Shown: one piece after another, positions 42,399 to 52,800 of the stretch
Layout of the letters: every line of letters starts with the position of its first letter
Numbering within the stretch: position 1 is the first letter of the stretch
Assembly: GCF_017052465.1 (NCBI RefSeq)
Contig: NZ_JAFHKT010000141.1
Location: 62,001 to 126,000, forward strand
Length of the DNA: 64,000 nt
Direction of reading: 5' to 3'
DNA from: Arthrobacter pascens
GTDB lineage: Bacteria > Actinomycetota > Actinomycetes > Actinomycetales > Micrococcaceae
Translations under genes and position numbers: made by a program
The notes under the pieces: generated by a model
Told to the model about the DNA's origin: nothing
Seen by the model: the letters and a program-made list of their open reading frames with translations, nothing else
Database searches by the model: none

Positions 42399-45030
42399 TT
42401 ATCAACAGATTCCAAACCCTTTTCCGATGCTTCTCGAGGAGGAACGGACTGGGCAGGTGCAGGCGAGAGAGGCCCTTTTCCTGACGTTTAACGTTGATCT
42501 TGCCTTCTTCGAGGCCCAAGTCCTTGGCACCTGTCTGGCCACGGGTGCGCGAGTGTCCGTCATCGCAGATGGAAACGTCTGGGCACCGGATCCGCGGGCG
42601 GTGCGACATGCGGGGCACTCGTACAGCGTCGGCCTTGTTACAGGACGCGCCGCATTTCACCCCAAGGTTGTCATCCTTGCAGGCCAGGAGAGAGTTCAAG
42701 TAGCTATAGGCTCGGGTAACCTGACGCTTGGCGGATGGCAATATAACGATGAGGTCTGGATCCAATTTTCCGGTGACAAGACGTCGCACCCAGTGATATT
42801 CCATCAGATTGCCGAGTGGCTCCTGGGGTTCGCGGAATTCCGGTGGCTCGACGCCGACTCAAGCGATTCGGTTCGAAGAACGTCCGCACTTCTACAACGT
42901 CTCCTCGATCAGGGCGCGGCAGTTGATACTGGCCACGTGTTTATTACTTCCGCCGAGGAGCCGATTCTTCTTAGCCTCCCATCTGGGCCAGTGTCGGAAC
43001 TCCGCCTACACGCACCGTTCCTGGACAGTGCCATGGCTGCGACTTCAAAGTTGCACGAAAGGTTAGCGCCTCAGAAGTCATCCTTACTTCTCCAACCTGG
43101 TCTGACGGTCTTCGACCCTGCCGAAGTACAAAAGTGTGCGGACAAATTGGGAATTGACGTTCAGGTGCAAGAAGGCGACCTCAAGAAAAAGTACCGTCAC
43201 GGAAAAGTAATTTGGTGGAGCTCCGACGGAGTTCCTCAAGCCCTTGTCGGCAGTCCAAACCTTTCAGGCGCTGCGTTATTAAGAGCTTGGCCATCTGGCG
43301 GGAACTACGAGACGGCAGTTATGGGACCTGCTTCCTCCCTCACCATTCCAGATGGACGCTCGACCGATGCGACCACCGTGAGTCCAGCAAGTACCGGAAC
43401 GGCTTACCCCTCACTACCGATGGGACCTTCAATCAGGTCAGCCCGAGCCGTAGATGGTGATTTGATGATTGCGCTGTCTGGCCCGTCGGCGACAATTTTG
43501 GAATTGGAAGCGTCCGAGTTCAGGGACCCTCCTGAACAATGGCGGCTGCTCGGATCGATCGAAGCAGGGCAAGTAGAAGTCCGGTTTGCCGGTGCGATCA
43601 GTGCCGTGAGCAGGGTCCGGCTTTTTTGGCATGACGCAGGGACGAAAATCAGCGGACCGCTCGTGTTCGTCATGGATCCACTCAAGATCAGCGCCGCTCC
43701 CAGGGTCCCGTCGAGCGCAAAGTCGTACAAATCGCCCACGCTGGGTGAGCTATGGCAGGATGCCGGGCGCGCTCTCGATTTCTTGGACAAAGATTTCGCG
43801 GCGCTTCGGGAAGTATCCCTGCGCTCTATTGGTCCAAGGCCGACGGTGGTTGGAGAAGGCGCGCCGTCCAGGCAGCCTCTCCCCGCTGAAGAGAAAGTGA
43901 ACGTCGAAAGCCCGTGGCTGTGGGATCTTGAAGCGGCATCACGCATTCAAGGCCCACTCTTGACTGCGTTCGTGTTGGGTTTACCTCCAGCCCCCGCTTC
44001 GAGTGACGAGGTGGTAGCACCACCCCGATGGGCTGACGTCCTAGTGGACGACAACGAGGCTGTCCTCGACGACGAACACGATGATACGGTCGCCGATGTC
44101 ATCACGGAGGTTTCGGATACGGAGGCGTCAGCCCCGGACCATTCCAAATCTCCAGAAGCGGATCGACGACGACGTAGAAAACGATGTGCTCAGTGGGTGG
44201 CAAGCATCGATGATCAGCCCCCGTTCGTTCAGCTCGCCATGCTTCGCATAGTCACGAGTTTCTTTAGCGCCGGCAATTGGGATTCGTCGGATGTAGAGCC
44301 TCTGCGGCTCATGACTACCCTCGTCCGGCACCTAGCCGGAGAACCGATTCCCGACGAACTCCAAGCCTCCGTTTCCAGCATGACGCTCGTAAGTTGCGCC
44401 GTAATGCGGGGCGCAACCGACCTCCGGACGACAAACGAATCAACGATCACATATCGAAGCATTCTGGAGAGCGCAGCGACTCAGCTTGGGCACTTCGACG
44501 AAGACTTGGCTTCGGAATACTGCCGAACGTTAGTCGGTCACGGCTCTCAGACACTACGTCTTGACCATGTGCAGCATGTAATCGAGAGCGATCTGACCGG
44601 TGATGAGTTCAGGGAGGCTCGTGCGGCGTCAGTGCAAGCGGGGTGGGAATTCCTGAGCCAAGGTGGAACCAGGGTCTTTGTGCAGGGCAAATTCACAAAC
44701 CCAGAGTTGGCTGCCATCACCGTCGCCGGCTGGATTGATCGAGACGATCCTCCACCAGTCTGGGCCATCAGCCAGAATGGAAACTGGTGCATGTGCATAT
44801 GGGAGCGTCCCAACCTCATCATCGCGGATGGCAGGGGTCCCAAGCCGATCTGGAAGCATTTCCGTCTCGCGCCCCATATGTCACCCGCCGCGTTTGCCAA
44901 TCAGCGGCGCTCTGACGACTCGTATTCGAACGGCAAGCAGCGGGTGGCTCGCCCTTGGCTGCCATTCCCCGAGGCCGAACGAGCACTGGATCGGTGGAAC
45001 ATGGCCGGGCCAGCCCCGCTGCTGCCTTGA
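42388..45030 (+). CDS. Phospholipase-D-like protein with two HxK motifs, probable nuclease (880 aa)
   Basis: 880 aa from TTG 42388, overlapping the previous gene (GAGGAG 11 nt before). The N-terminal 300 residues have the PLD layout: FLTFNVDLAFFEAQVLG, VIADGN, then motif 1 FHPKVVILAG followed by VAIGSGNLTLGGW (about residues 90-115), and motif 2 RHGKVIWWSS followed by ALVGSPNLSGAAL (about 270-300). The Lys and Asn of both HKD half-sites are present; the Asp is replaced. PLD-type nucleases of this sort cut DNA or RNA without metal. The middle (about 330-560) is beta-rich and the last 250 residues are helical. It ends 128 nt before a small gene and 617 nt before pglW. The target is unknown. Confidence 0.82.
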   Translation: MASNYQQIPNPFPMLLEEERTGQVQAREALFLTFNVDLAFFEAQVLGTCLATGARVSVIADGNVWAPDPRAVRHAGHSYSVGLVTGRAAFHPKVVILAGQERVQVAIGSGNLTLGGWQYNDEVWIQFSGDKTSHPVIFHQIAEWLLGFAEFRWLDADSSDSVRRTSALLQRLLDQGAAVDTGHVFITSAEEPILLSLPSGPVSELRLHAPFLDSAMAATSKLHERLAPQKSSLLLQPGLTVFDPAEVQKCADKLGIDVQVQEGDLKKKYRHGKVIWWSSDGVPQALVGSPNLSGAALLRAWPSGGNYETAVMGPASSLTIPDGRSTDATTVSPASTGTAYPSLPMGPSIRSARAVDGDLMIALSGPSATILELEASEFRDPPEQWRLLGSIEAGQVEVRFAGAISAVSRVRLFWHDAGTKISGPLVFVMDPLKISAAPRVPSSAKSYKSPTLGELWQDAGRALDFLDKDFAALREVSLRSIGPRPTVVGEGAPSRQPLPAEEKVNVESPWLWDLEAASRIQGPLLTAFVLGLPPAPASSDEVVAPPRWADVLVDDNEAVLDDEHDDTVADVITEVSDTEASAPDHSKSPEADRRRRRKRCAQWVASIDDQPPFVQLAMLRIVTSFFSAGNWDSSDVEPLRLMTTLVRHLAGEPIPDELQASVSSMTLVSCAVMRGATDLRTTNESTITYRSILESAATQLGHFDEDLASEYCRTLVGHGSQTLRLDHVQHVIESDLTGDEFREARAASVQAGWEFLSQGGTRVFVQGKFTNPELAAITVAGWIDRDDPPPVWAISQNGNWCMCIWERPNLIIADGRGPKPIWKHFRLAPHMSPAAFANQRRSDDSYSNGKQRVARPWLPFPEAERALDRWNMAGPAPLLP

Positions 45031-45158
45031 GTTCCCCGACACGATCTTCACCACCTGTTCGGTACAGCCTCCGCTAAGGCGCCAGCGCGACGCCTCGTGA
45101 CTCCCTGGGTCAGACCCGTGGCAGAATTGAATACCCGCGAAAACCAAGAGGACGCACC

Positions 45159-45473
45159 GTGAACGACAGTACGTTTGATATCTTCAAGGAGCCCGACGCT
45201 CCGGCCCCGCTACTCGCCGATCTGCCCATAGATGACGCACAGGTGCAGCAGCTCCGAGAGGCGTTTGCTGCGGCCGGCATCGTTTCCATGGACGATCGCC
45301 GAGAAATCATCGAGAGCTGCACCGTTCGCGCGGTCGCTTCAATTCGGGAACTGTTGGCAAAGGACGTACGTCCGATCCTCCGCCGGATCGAAGAGTGGAG
45401 CCTTCCGCCCAAACAGACTTCCGGCTCGGCGTGGGATAACCGCGAAGAGGACACGTGGATCGACAAGCTCTAA
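45159..45473 (+). CDS. Small acidic protein of unknown function upstream of pglW (104 aa)
   Basis: 104 aa from GTG 45159 with AGGACGCACC in front. MNDSTFDIFKEPDAPAPLLA is an acidic leader, then an alpha-helical core (VQQLREAFAAAGIVSMDDRR, VRAVASIRELLAKDVRPILR), and an acidic Trp-containing end (WDNREEDTWIDKL). It could bind a partner by the charged tail. No family recognised. It lies between the PLD operon and the BREX operon in the same direction. It could belong to either. Confidence 0.65.
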   Translation: MNDSTFDIFKEPDAPAPLLADLPIDDAQVQQLREAFAAAGIVSMDDRREIIESCTVRAVASIRELLAKDVRPILRRIEEWSLPPKQTSGSAWDNREEDTWIDKL

Positions 45474-45647
45474 TCGGAATCGTTCACTAGCGCATGACCA
45501 GCCCAACAATGCCGGCGTCGCTGCGGGCGCCCGGTCATAGGTTCGCTAGGATCAAAGCAGCTTCAAGTAACACTTATGCAGCCGAATCTCTCGCATATCG
45601 TTGTGCGGAACGAACAACCGGCTTAGTCTCGCTCCAGGGGGTAAATA

Positions 45648-48600
45648 GTGGATCCGGATTCCAACCATTGGTTTGAACTCGGCGATGCAGCGACCCCTGC
45701 AGAGCGTCAGGCCCTGGAAAAGTTTAAGGCACTCCTGCCCAATGATTCAGTCACCTACGCGTGGTCGAATCTGACGTTCATTGACGCCAGTGGCCGCACC
45801 AATGAAGTGGATGTCCTGCTGCTGACGCAGCAAGGCCTCTTCATCGTCGAGCTCAAGGGCTGGCACGGAACACTGACTGGAGACCAGCAGAGCTGGACTC
45901 TGACCAGTCCGACTGGCAGCAGCAGCGTGCGCCCGAATCCGTACATATTGACGGACAGCAAAGCCAAGCGTCTGGCGGGCCTCTTGAAACTGAAGGCCCC
46001 CAATACAGCAGCAGCCAAGAACGTCCCCTTCATCAGGCCCATGGTCGTCCTGCACGGACAGGACTCTGTCGTAAAGCTGGATGAACTGGGCGCAACTGGA
46101 GTCTGGGCACTCGATGGATACAAAGTCTCCGGACTGAAAAACCGCTCCGTCAGTGATTTCCTTAGGTCTCCGGTGTCTAACCACCATGACCTTGTAGACG
46201 TCCCTCGCGCCAACAAGATTCGGACGCTCATCCAAGCGGCCGGGCTCAAGCCCACCCCAAAATCCCGCTTCGTTGGCCAGTACTCCCTGGAGAAGGCCGA
46301 TCCCCTAGGCGAAGGCCCGGATTGGCAAGACGTGCGAGCCGTGCACCCGGCCATTAAGGCGGTGCGCCGCATACGATTGTTCGATCTTCCACCGGGCGCA
46401 TCGGCGGAGGTCCGCAAGGAAATCGAGCTCTCCGCGAAGCGCGAGTACGCACTCACGCACGGGATATCCCACAGTGGCATCACGACGCCGCTAGATTACC
46501 TTGCTACGGATTCCGGTCCGGCCTTGGTCTTTGATCATGACGACGAGGAGCTCGCCTTGGGCGAGTTCATCCACCGAAGCTGGGCCGACCTTGGAATCGA
46601 CGAAAAAATCAGTCTCATCAGGGCAATCGGCGAAATCCTCCAGTTCGCTCATTCGAGGCGCCTGGCTCATCGGGCTCTAACGCCCCGGCAGGTATTCCTC
46701 CGGGAATCCAAGTCTGGTCTTCATGTGTCCATACGTGACTGGTTCACAGGAACGAAGTCGCTCAGCTCAACATCGGCCGGCCCCTCCGAGTCGAGAACTT
46801 CCTTCGGCGCCGCAGAGCCTCAAAACCTCATCAGTGCTGAAAACTGGGTCTATCTCGCCCCCGAGACACTGACGGCCCGCTCCGAGCTGCCCCCGATACC
46901 TCTGGACGTATATGGTCTCGGCGCCCTGTCCTTTTTCATCCTTAGCGGGCGAGCGCCCGCCAACACCTTGGCCGAACTTCAGGAGATCTTCGCCAACCAC
47001 TCCGGCCTGGATCTTGGCGCCATCGGTGACCTACAAGGGCCTTTCGTTGAACTGGTCCTGAACGCGACTCGGCAGTCGGAGGCCGATCGCACGGCGAGCA
47101 TTGATGCCTTCCTCAAAGAACTGGATGCCGCAGTTGAAAAGCTAACCCGGCCTGATCCCAACAACCGTCCAAAGGCCAGCACTCCGCAAGAAGCATCCAC
47201 AGGTCAGATGATTGGCGACCGATTCGAGGTCAAGGGACGTCGCGGGAGCGGATCCACCGGCACCGTTTTTGAGGTCGACGATTACGAGACGGGCAGAGAA
47301 GGCCTCATCCTAAAGGTTGCTAGAGACGACGCCGCAGCGCTCCGTCTTCGTGACGAAGCTGACATCCTCGCTGCGCTGGATCATACGAGGCTTGTACGGC
47401 TTGTCGAAGGACCGCTTAACGTCGACGGGCAAACCGCTCTGCTGTTGACTGATGCCGGCGACGAAACTCTTGCCCTCCGAATTCAGTCAGAAGGCCGAGC
47501 CACGATCGAACAGCTTGAAAGCTATGGAGCTGATCTATTCGCGGCCGTGGCCTATTTGGATTCAGTGGGCATCTACCACCGGGACATCAAGCCGGCCAAC
47601 CTGGGAATCGTTCGGGACTCATCTACACGGAAACCCCGGCTGGTCCTCTTCGACCTGTCGTTGGCACGCGAACCTCTCGCCATGATTGGATCCGGAACGC
47701 GTGGATACCTGGACCCGTACCTCGGGCCTCCGAGGCGCAGGCAATACGATAAAGCTGCCGAGCTCTACGCCGTCGCCATAACACTCTTCGAGATGGCCAC
47801 CGGCTCCCTCCCTTGGTGGCGGGACGGCGACGCAGGGCCCAGCAGCCCTGCCGACGAAGTTGTGCTGGTGCCACAGTCTTTCGAATCGGCCATTGCCGAT
47901 TCATTGATCGCCTTCTTCAGGGTTGCACTGTCCTCGGATGCGTCCACGCGTTTCTCGGACGTGCACGCCCTGGCTGCTGGCTGGGCCGCTGTCTTTCGTT
48001 CCTTGGACGAGGCACCAGGTGGAGACGACGCAGATGAGGCCCTCCGTGATGCTGCGGCGGATGCCGCAACCCTTGACACGCTACTCGCTGAAGCAGGGCT
48101 AACAGCGAGGGCTATTTCCGCCGTCAACAGACTCGGCGTCGCGACGGTGGGCGAGCTGCTCGGCACCTCACCGATGCAGGTGAATTCGATCCGCGGCCAG
48201 GGCGAGAAGACACGAAAGGAAATTCAACGACGCATCCGGGACTGGAAGTCCAGGCTGCTGACTGGCGGCACAACTGCCGCTCCACGCCCCCTCGGCAACC
48301 TCGACAAGAGTATTGACACCCTGCTCGGGGGTCTGGTCCCTGTACCAAACAAAGCGAACGGTACAGAGGTCTTCGTTCTGCGCCTGCTTTTGGGCATTCG
48401 AACCCCACGGCCCGGCGGCGACCCAGCAGAACTGATTGCGTCAAGTGCAGCTTGGCCGACAATATCGCAGGTGGCCGAGCTGAGCGGAGTCAGCAGCGGC
48501 AGGGTCTCGCAAATTGTTACCGCCGCGGCGGCCCGATGGCAGCGAAGCCGTGTTCTAGCTGAGGCCCAGGACGAGGTACAGAGCATCCTAGCGGCCGAGG

Positions 48601-49874
48601 GAGGCGTAGCAGAGCTAGCCGAGGTTGCATCCGCGCTCCTGATCTCCCATGGCTCATCCTCTACAGGAGACGACCGTTTAAGACTGGCTCAGGGACTGGT
48701 CAGGGCGGTCGTCGAAGTAGACGCACGCTCATCGAACGCGCGTTTGGCTCAGCGACGGCTCAGCTCCACCGGACGAATCCTCATAGCAGCGCAGATTGAC
48801 CAGGATGAGGCCCAACCCAGTGATCCGGAATCGTTGCTGGTGCTGGCGCAAGAGTTGGCCGCCAAGGTAGACAGCCTTGTGGACTCGAGGGACGGATCGT
48901 TCAGGCTGTTGCCCGCGGCGACGGTGAGGCCGGTCTTACGGGAACTGGACAAAGCCGCGATCCTGCACGACGACAGGATACTGCGTCTGGCCGTTGCGGC
49001 CTCACACACTGCGGCCCTATCCGGCCGCGGAGAGTTGTACGCTAAGACACTCCCGGCGGAGAAGGCCCTTGAGTTCACGCTCCGGGACGTCGTGGTGCGG
49101 GAGCTTAGCGAGTCGAGCGCACAGAAACGGGTGACATCGCGTTTCCCCACAGTGAGGGAACTGCCTTCACGGCCAGAGCTTGACGGCCTCATCGAAGCAG
49201 CAATGCCGGGCATGAGGTGGCGGGACGGAAGCTACACCCGAGTAGAGCGCTCCGAATTCGCCTCCGTGGCAGGGTCCACTACGCATACAAAGCTGTCTTC
49301 CACACAGATACTTGAGATCGAACGGCAGCTTGCCCAGTCGCTGACCCGGAAATCGGCGGTGACACTTGCTGTTCGCCCCAGGGACTTCATCAGGACTTCG
49401 AAGGCACTGACCCAAGTCTTTGGACTCAAGCTAGTGGACGTCTCAGCCGAAGTGGTCAAAGCAGTCCGCGCCACCGCACAGTCCAAAAATGTCGATTGGG
49501 ATGTGGTTCTGCGGGCGGATGCCAAATCCGCTTCGCCGTCAGACCATGCGAACCTGGCCCAGCTGGTCAGGATGGCAGTCGCACCCTTGTGGGTGGAGTT
49601 GGTAGACAATCCGAATCCTTTGCTGCTCACTAATATTGGTCCTCTGCTGAAATTTGGGTTCGGCGCCGAAGTGGCCAGGCTTTTTGATATGTCCGTCCCG
49701 AGGCCGGCCGCTCGCTGGGTTGTAGCACCGAAACGCGGTTCTGCAAATACCCCGTCCTCAGACGGGCGCGTCCCTCCCATGGGTCCGGATGGATTCGTAG
49801 ATATTTCGCCCGGGCTCGCCTCGGCTCTCAGCAAACGTGAAAGCACCATAACGTCCGGAAAGGACATCCTGTGA
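45648..49874 (+). CDS. pglW: BREX type 2 PglW: NERD domain plus tandem kinase-like domains
   Basis: 1,408 aa from GTG 45648 (AGGGGGT upstream). NERD nuclease-related domain at about residues 15-130 (NEVDVLLLTQQGLFIVELKG). A first kinase-like domain (about 250-460) has LAHRALTPRQVFL in place of HRD, so it lacks the catalytic Asp. A second kinase (about 520-790) has the glycine loop GRRGSGSTGTVFEV, the ATP Lys in LILKVARDD, and the full catalytic loop YHRDIKPANLG (about 643), but DLS instead of DFG. A helix-hairpin-helix stretch follows (VNRLGVATVGELLGTSPMQV, about 825-870), then a long helical region. PglW is the Ser/Thr kinase of the Pgl/BREX-2 system. First gene of the operon, GTGA overlap with pglX. 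Confidence 0.93.
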   Translation: MDPDSNHWFELGDAATPAERQALEKFKALLPNDSVTYAWSNLTFIDASGRTNEVDVLLLTQQGLFIVELKGWHGTLTGDQQSWTLTSPTGSSSVRPNPYILTDSKAKRLAGLLKLKAPNTAAAKNVPFIRPMVVLHGQDSVVKLDELGATGVWALDGYKVSGLKNRSVSDFLRSPVSNHHDLVDVPRANKIRTLIQAAGLKPTPKSRFVGQYSLEKADPLGEGPDWQDVRAVHPAIKAVRRIRLFDLPPGASAEVRKEIELSAKREYALTHGISHSGITTPLDYLATDSGPALVFDHDDEELALGEFIHRSWADLGIDEKISLIRAIGEILQFAHSRRLAHRALTPRQVFLRESKSGLHVSIRDWFTGTKSLSSTSAGPSESRTSFGAAEPQNLISAENWVYLAPETLTARSELPPIPLDVYGLGALSFFILSGRAPANTLAELQEIFANHSGLDLGAIGDLQGPFVELVLNATRQSEADRTASIDAFLKELDAAVEKLTRPDPNNRPKASTPQEASTGQMIGDRFEVKGRRGSGSTGTVFEVDDYETGREGLILKVARDDAAALRLRDEADILAALDHTRLVRLVEGPLNVDGQTALLLTDAGDETLALRIQSEGRATIEQLESYGADLFAAVAYLDSVGIYHRDIKPANLGIVRDSSTRKPRLVLFDLSLAREPLAMIGSGTRGYLDPYLGPPRRRQYDKAAELYAVAITLFEMATGSLPWWRDGDAGPSSPADEVVLVPQSFESAIADSLIAFFRVALSSDASTRFSDVHALAAGWAAVFRSLDEAPGGDDADEALRDAAADAATLDTLLAEAGLTARAISAVNRLGVATVGELLGTSPMQVNSIRGQGEKTRKEIQRRIRDWKSRLLTGGTTAAPRPLGNLDKSIDTLLGGLVPVPNKANGTEVFVLRLLLGIRTPRPGGDPAELIASSAAWPTISQVAELSGVSSGRVSQIVTAAAARWQRSRVLAEAQDEVQSILAAEGGVAELAEVASALLISHGSSSTGDDRLRLAQGLVRAVVEVDARSSNARLAQRRLSSTGRILIAAQIDQDEAQPSDPESLLVLAQELAAKVDSLVDSRDGSFRLLPAATVRPVLRELDKAAILHDDRILRLAVAASHTAALSGRGELYAKTLPAEKALEFTLRDVVVRELSESSAQKRVTSRFPTVRELPSRPELDGLIEAAMPGMRWRDGSYTRVERSEFASVAGSTTHTKLSSTQILEIERQLAQSLTRKSAVTLAVRPRDFIRTSKALTQVFGLKLVDVSAEVVKAVRATAQSKNVDWDVVLRADAKSASPSDHANLAQLVRMAVAPLWVELVDNPNPLLLTNIGPLLKFGFGAEVARLFDMSVPRPAARWVVAPKRGSANTPSSDGRVPPMGPDGFVDISPGLASALSKRESTITSGKDIL

Positions 49875-52800
49875 TCGATTCCAAGCTTCTTCTCGCAGAT
49901 CTCAAGAAACAGCTGAAGCTTCTGGAATCCGATCTACGAAGTGAAGCTAAGCGCCCTTCGGGTGAAGAGTCCGAAAGGTGGGCAAAGGAGCTCCGCGAAG
50001 AGCACCAGCATGCTCGCGACCACGACCGCACAGCACGCACTTTCGATGACTGGCTCGAGGGAGAAGTCTCCCAAGCCGCTGTTGCCTGGATTGTCGCCAG
50101 CGTCTTCATCCGCTTTTGTGAAGACAACGCCCTCCTAAATGATCTCTGGATTGCGGGACCAGCCGATCGTACTCAACGGGCCTCTGAGGCCGAGATGGCC
50201 CACTACGCGAAACTACCCACCGACAATGCCCGCGATTGGCTGAAGACTGCTTTCGGCGCCCTCGCGGATTTGCCCGCTGGCCGGGCGCTTGTTGACCGAA
50301 GGCACAATCTGGTGTGGCGGGCGCCCATCAGCGCTGAGTCAGCCAGCGCTCTGCTGAAGTTCTGGCGACAGACCGATGACGGCGGCGCCCTTCTGCACGA
50401 TTTCACTGACCCCGAGTTAGGAACACGATTTCTAGGTGATCTCTACCAGGACTTGTCTGATTACGCGAAGGACACGTTTGCTTTGCTTCAGACGCCCGAC
50501 TTTATCGAGGAATTTATCCTCGATAAGACCCTCACTCCAGCCATCACTGAGTTCGGCATAGCAGGACTCAAGCTGATTGACCCCACGTGCGGCAGCGGCC
50601 ACTTCTTGCTGGGCGCCTTTGAACGCCTCCACGACGAATGGGAAGCCTTTAACCCCGGACTCTCCAGACGCCAGCGGGTCCAGAACGCTTTGGACTCCAT
50701 CTACGGGGTCGACCTGAACCCGTTCGCGGTGGCCATAGCAAGATTCCGGCTCACTGTGGCTGCCCTTCGGGCCTGCGGCGAATCATCCCTCGTCACAGCC
50801 CCCGCTTTCTCCTACCACTTGGCCGTGGGCGACTCACTGATCAGCCAACAAGGCCGCCAGGGAGATCTCTTTGAAGATGCGGAAGAACCCTACTCATACA
50901 CTTCCGAGGACATCGGTGAATACAAGGGAATTCTGGAACCCGGCACCTACCACGTGGTTGTTGGCAACCCTCCCTACATAAGCGTGAGGGACAAGGCCCT
51001 GAACGCGTGGTACCGCGAGTCCTACGAATACTGCAAGGGTAAGTACCAACTTACGGCGCCATTCATGGAGCTCTTCTTCCGTCTCGCGATCAGGGGCTCA
51101 TCTGAGTCCGGTTCAGGACATGTCGGGCAGATCACATCCAATGGCTTTATGAAACGCGAGTTTGGAAAAAAGCTCATTCAGGAATTCCTTTCCGGTAAGT
51201 CCATCTCGAACCCTGTGGATCTCACGCACATCATCGATACATCGGGTGCCTACATACCGGGCCACGGCACTCCCACTGTGATTCTTGTGGGCCGAAGGCG
51301 CTCCCCTGCGGAAAGCAAGGTTCGGGCAGTCTTAGGGGTACGAGGAGAACCTGGAAGACCCAAAGACCCTGCTAAAGGCCTGGTGTGGAGCGAGATCACA
51401 GCCCATGTGGACGATCAATCATTCGATGGGAAGTTTGTCACCGTGGCTTCGCCTGCGCGTGATTCCTTTGCCCATCATCCATGGTCACTCTCAGGCGGCG
51501 GCGCCGGCGAGCTGAAGCAAATCCTTGACAGCCAGGCAAAAGGGCCGTTGGGGGAGATCGCCCAACGTTTGGGTGTATTCGGAATCATGGGAGCCGATGA
51601 CGCATTCATGACTACTTCCAGTGAGCAGAAGCGACACAATGAACCGTCAGCTTATATGCCTTTAGTGGTCGGCGATCAGATCCGAGATTTTCGAATACGC
51701 CAATGTGATCCTACGTTTTTCCCCTATGATAAGGGTCACAAATTGCGGCCCCTATCAGATTTCCCCTCGACTGCCCGGAAGTTGTGGTCACTTAGGACGG
51801 AGCTGGGGAACCGAGCAACGTTTACAAAGGGAACCTACTTTTCAGACGGACGACCATGGTACGAGTGGCATCAGTTACCGAAGGATACGGGAGTACACAA
51901 ATGGACCATAACTTTTGCTTTCGTAGCAACACACAACCACTTCGTCTTGGATCGAGGCGGAAGAGTATTCAAACAATCGTCACCAGTCATCAAGTTGCCA
52001 TCAAACGCGACTGAAGAGGAGCATCTCGCCCTTCTCGCTATTCTCAATTCCTCCACGGCGTGCTTCTGGCTCAAGCAGGTCTGCCACGACAAAGGCAACG
52101 GGGGTATCGGAGGAGGAATCGCAGACCAAGAATGGGAACGGTTTTTCGAATTCACGGGGACCAAGCTGCAAGAATTTCCGCTGCCCAGCGAGCTGCCTGT
52201 TAACCGTGGCCGGGTATTGGATGAGCTCGCGTCCAACCTCGAAGGCACCTCGGCCAAAGCGACGGTCAATAATTTCGTCAACGATGTGTCCGGAAAGACA
52301 TTGAAGGGGGAACTGAGCCGTGCCTTTGACACATGGACCTCAACGCTGGCCAAAATGCGGTTCGAGCAGGAGGAACTAGATTGGGAAGCATATCGTGCGT
52401 ATGGCTTAGTCGGGACTGATCTGACCTACGAGGGCTCGGGCATGGGAAACGGTCTAGACCGAGGCGCGAGGAGTTTCGAGCTACTACTCGCACAGCGACA
52501 GGCCGCCGGAATCGAAGAAACGGCTTGGTTCGAGCGTCACGACACTACTCCCCAGACCTCAATCCCCTCGATCTGGCCCGATGACTATAAGGACCTCGTG
52601 CAGCGCCGTCTTCGGGAGATCGAAGACAACCCGGAGATCCAGCTTCTGGAACGTCCCGAGTTTAAGCGCCGATGGGCTACTGAAGCGTGGGACGCACAGC
52701 AGCAAAGGGCGCTTCGTGAACTCATTCTGGATCGGCTCGAGAACCCCGCCCTGTGGAAGGACGCCCAAGGCGCATGCAGCAAGTCGGTGGCCCAACTGGC

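Noticed and set aside
40926-45030. Assigning the PLD operon to DISARM
   Set aside because: A PLD protein alone is not enough; no DrmA/DrmB-like helicase or DUF1998 protein and no DISARM methylase lies next to it. The methylase here belongs to BREX.
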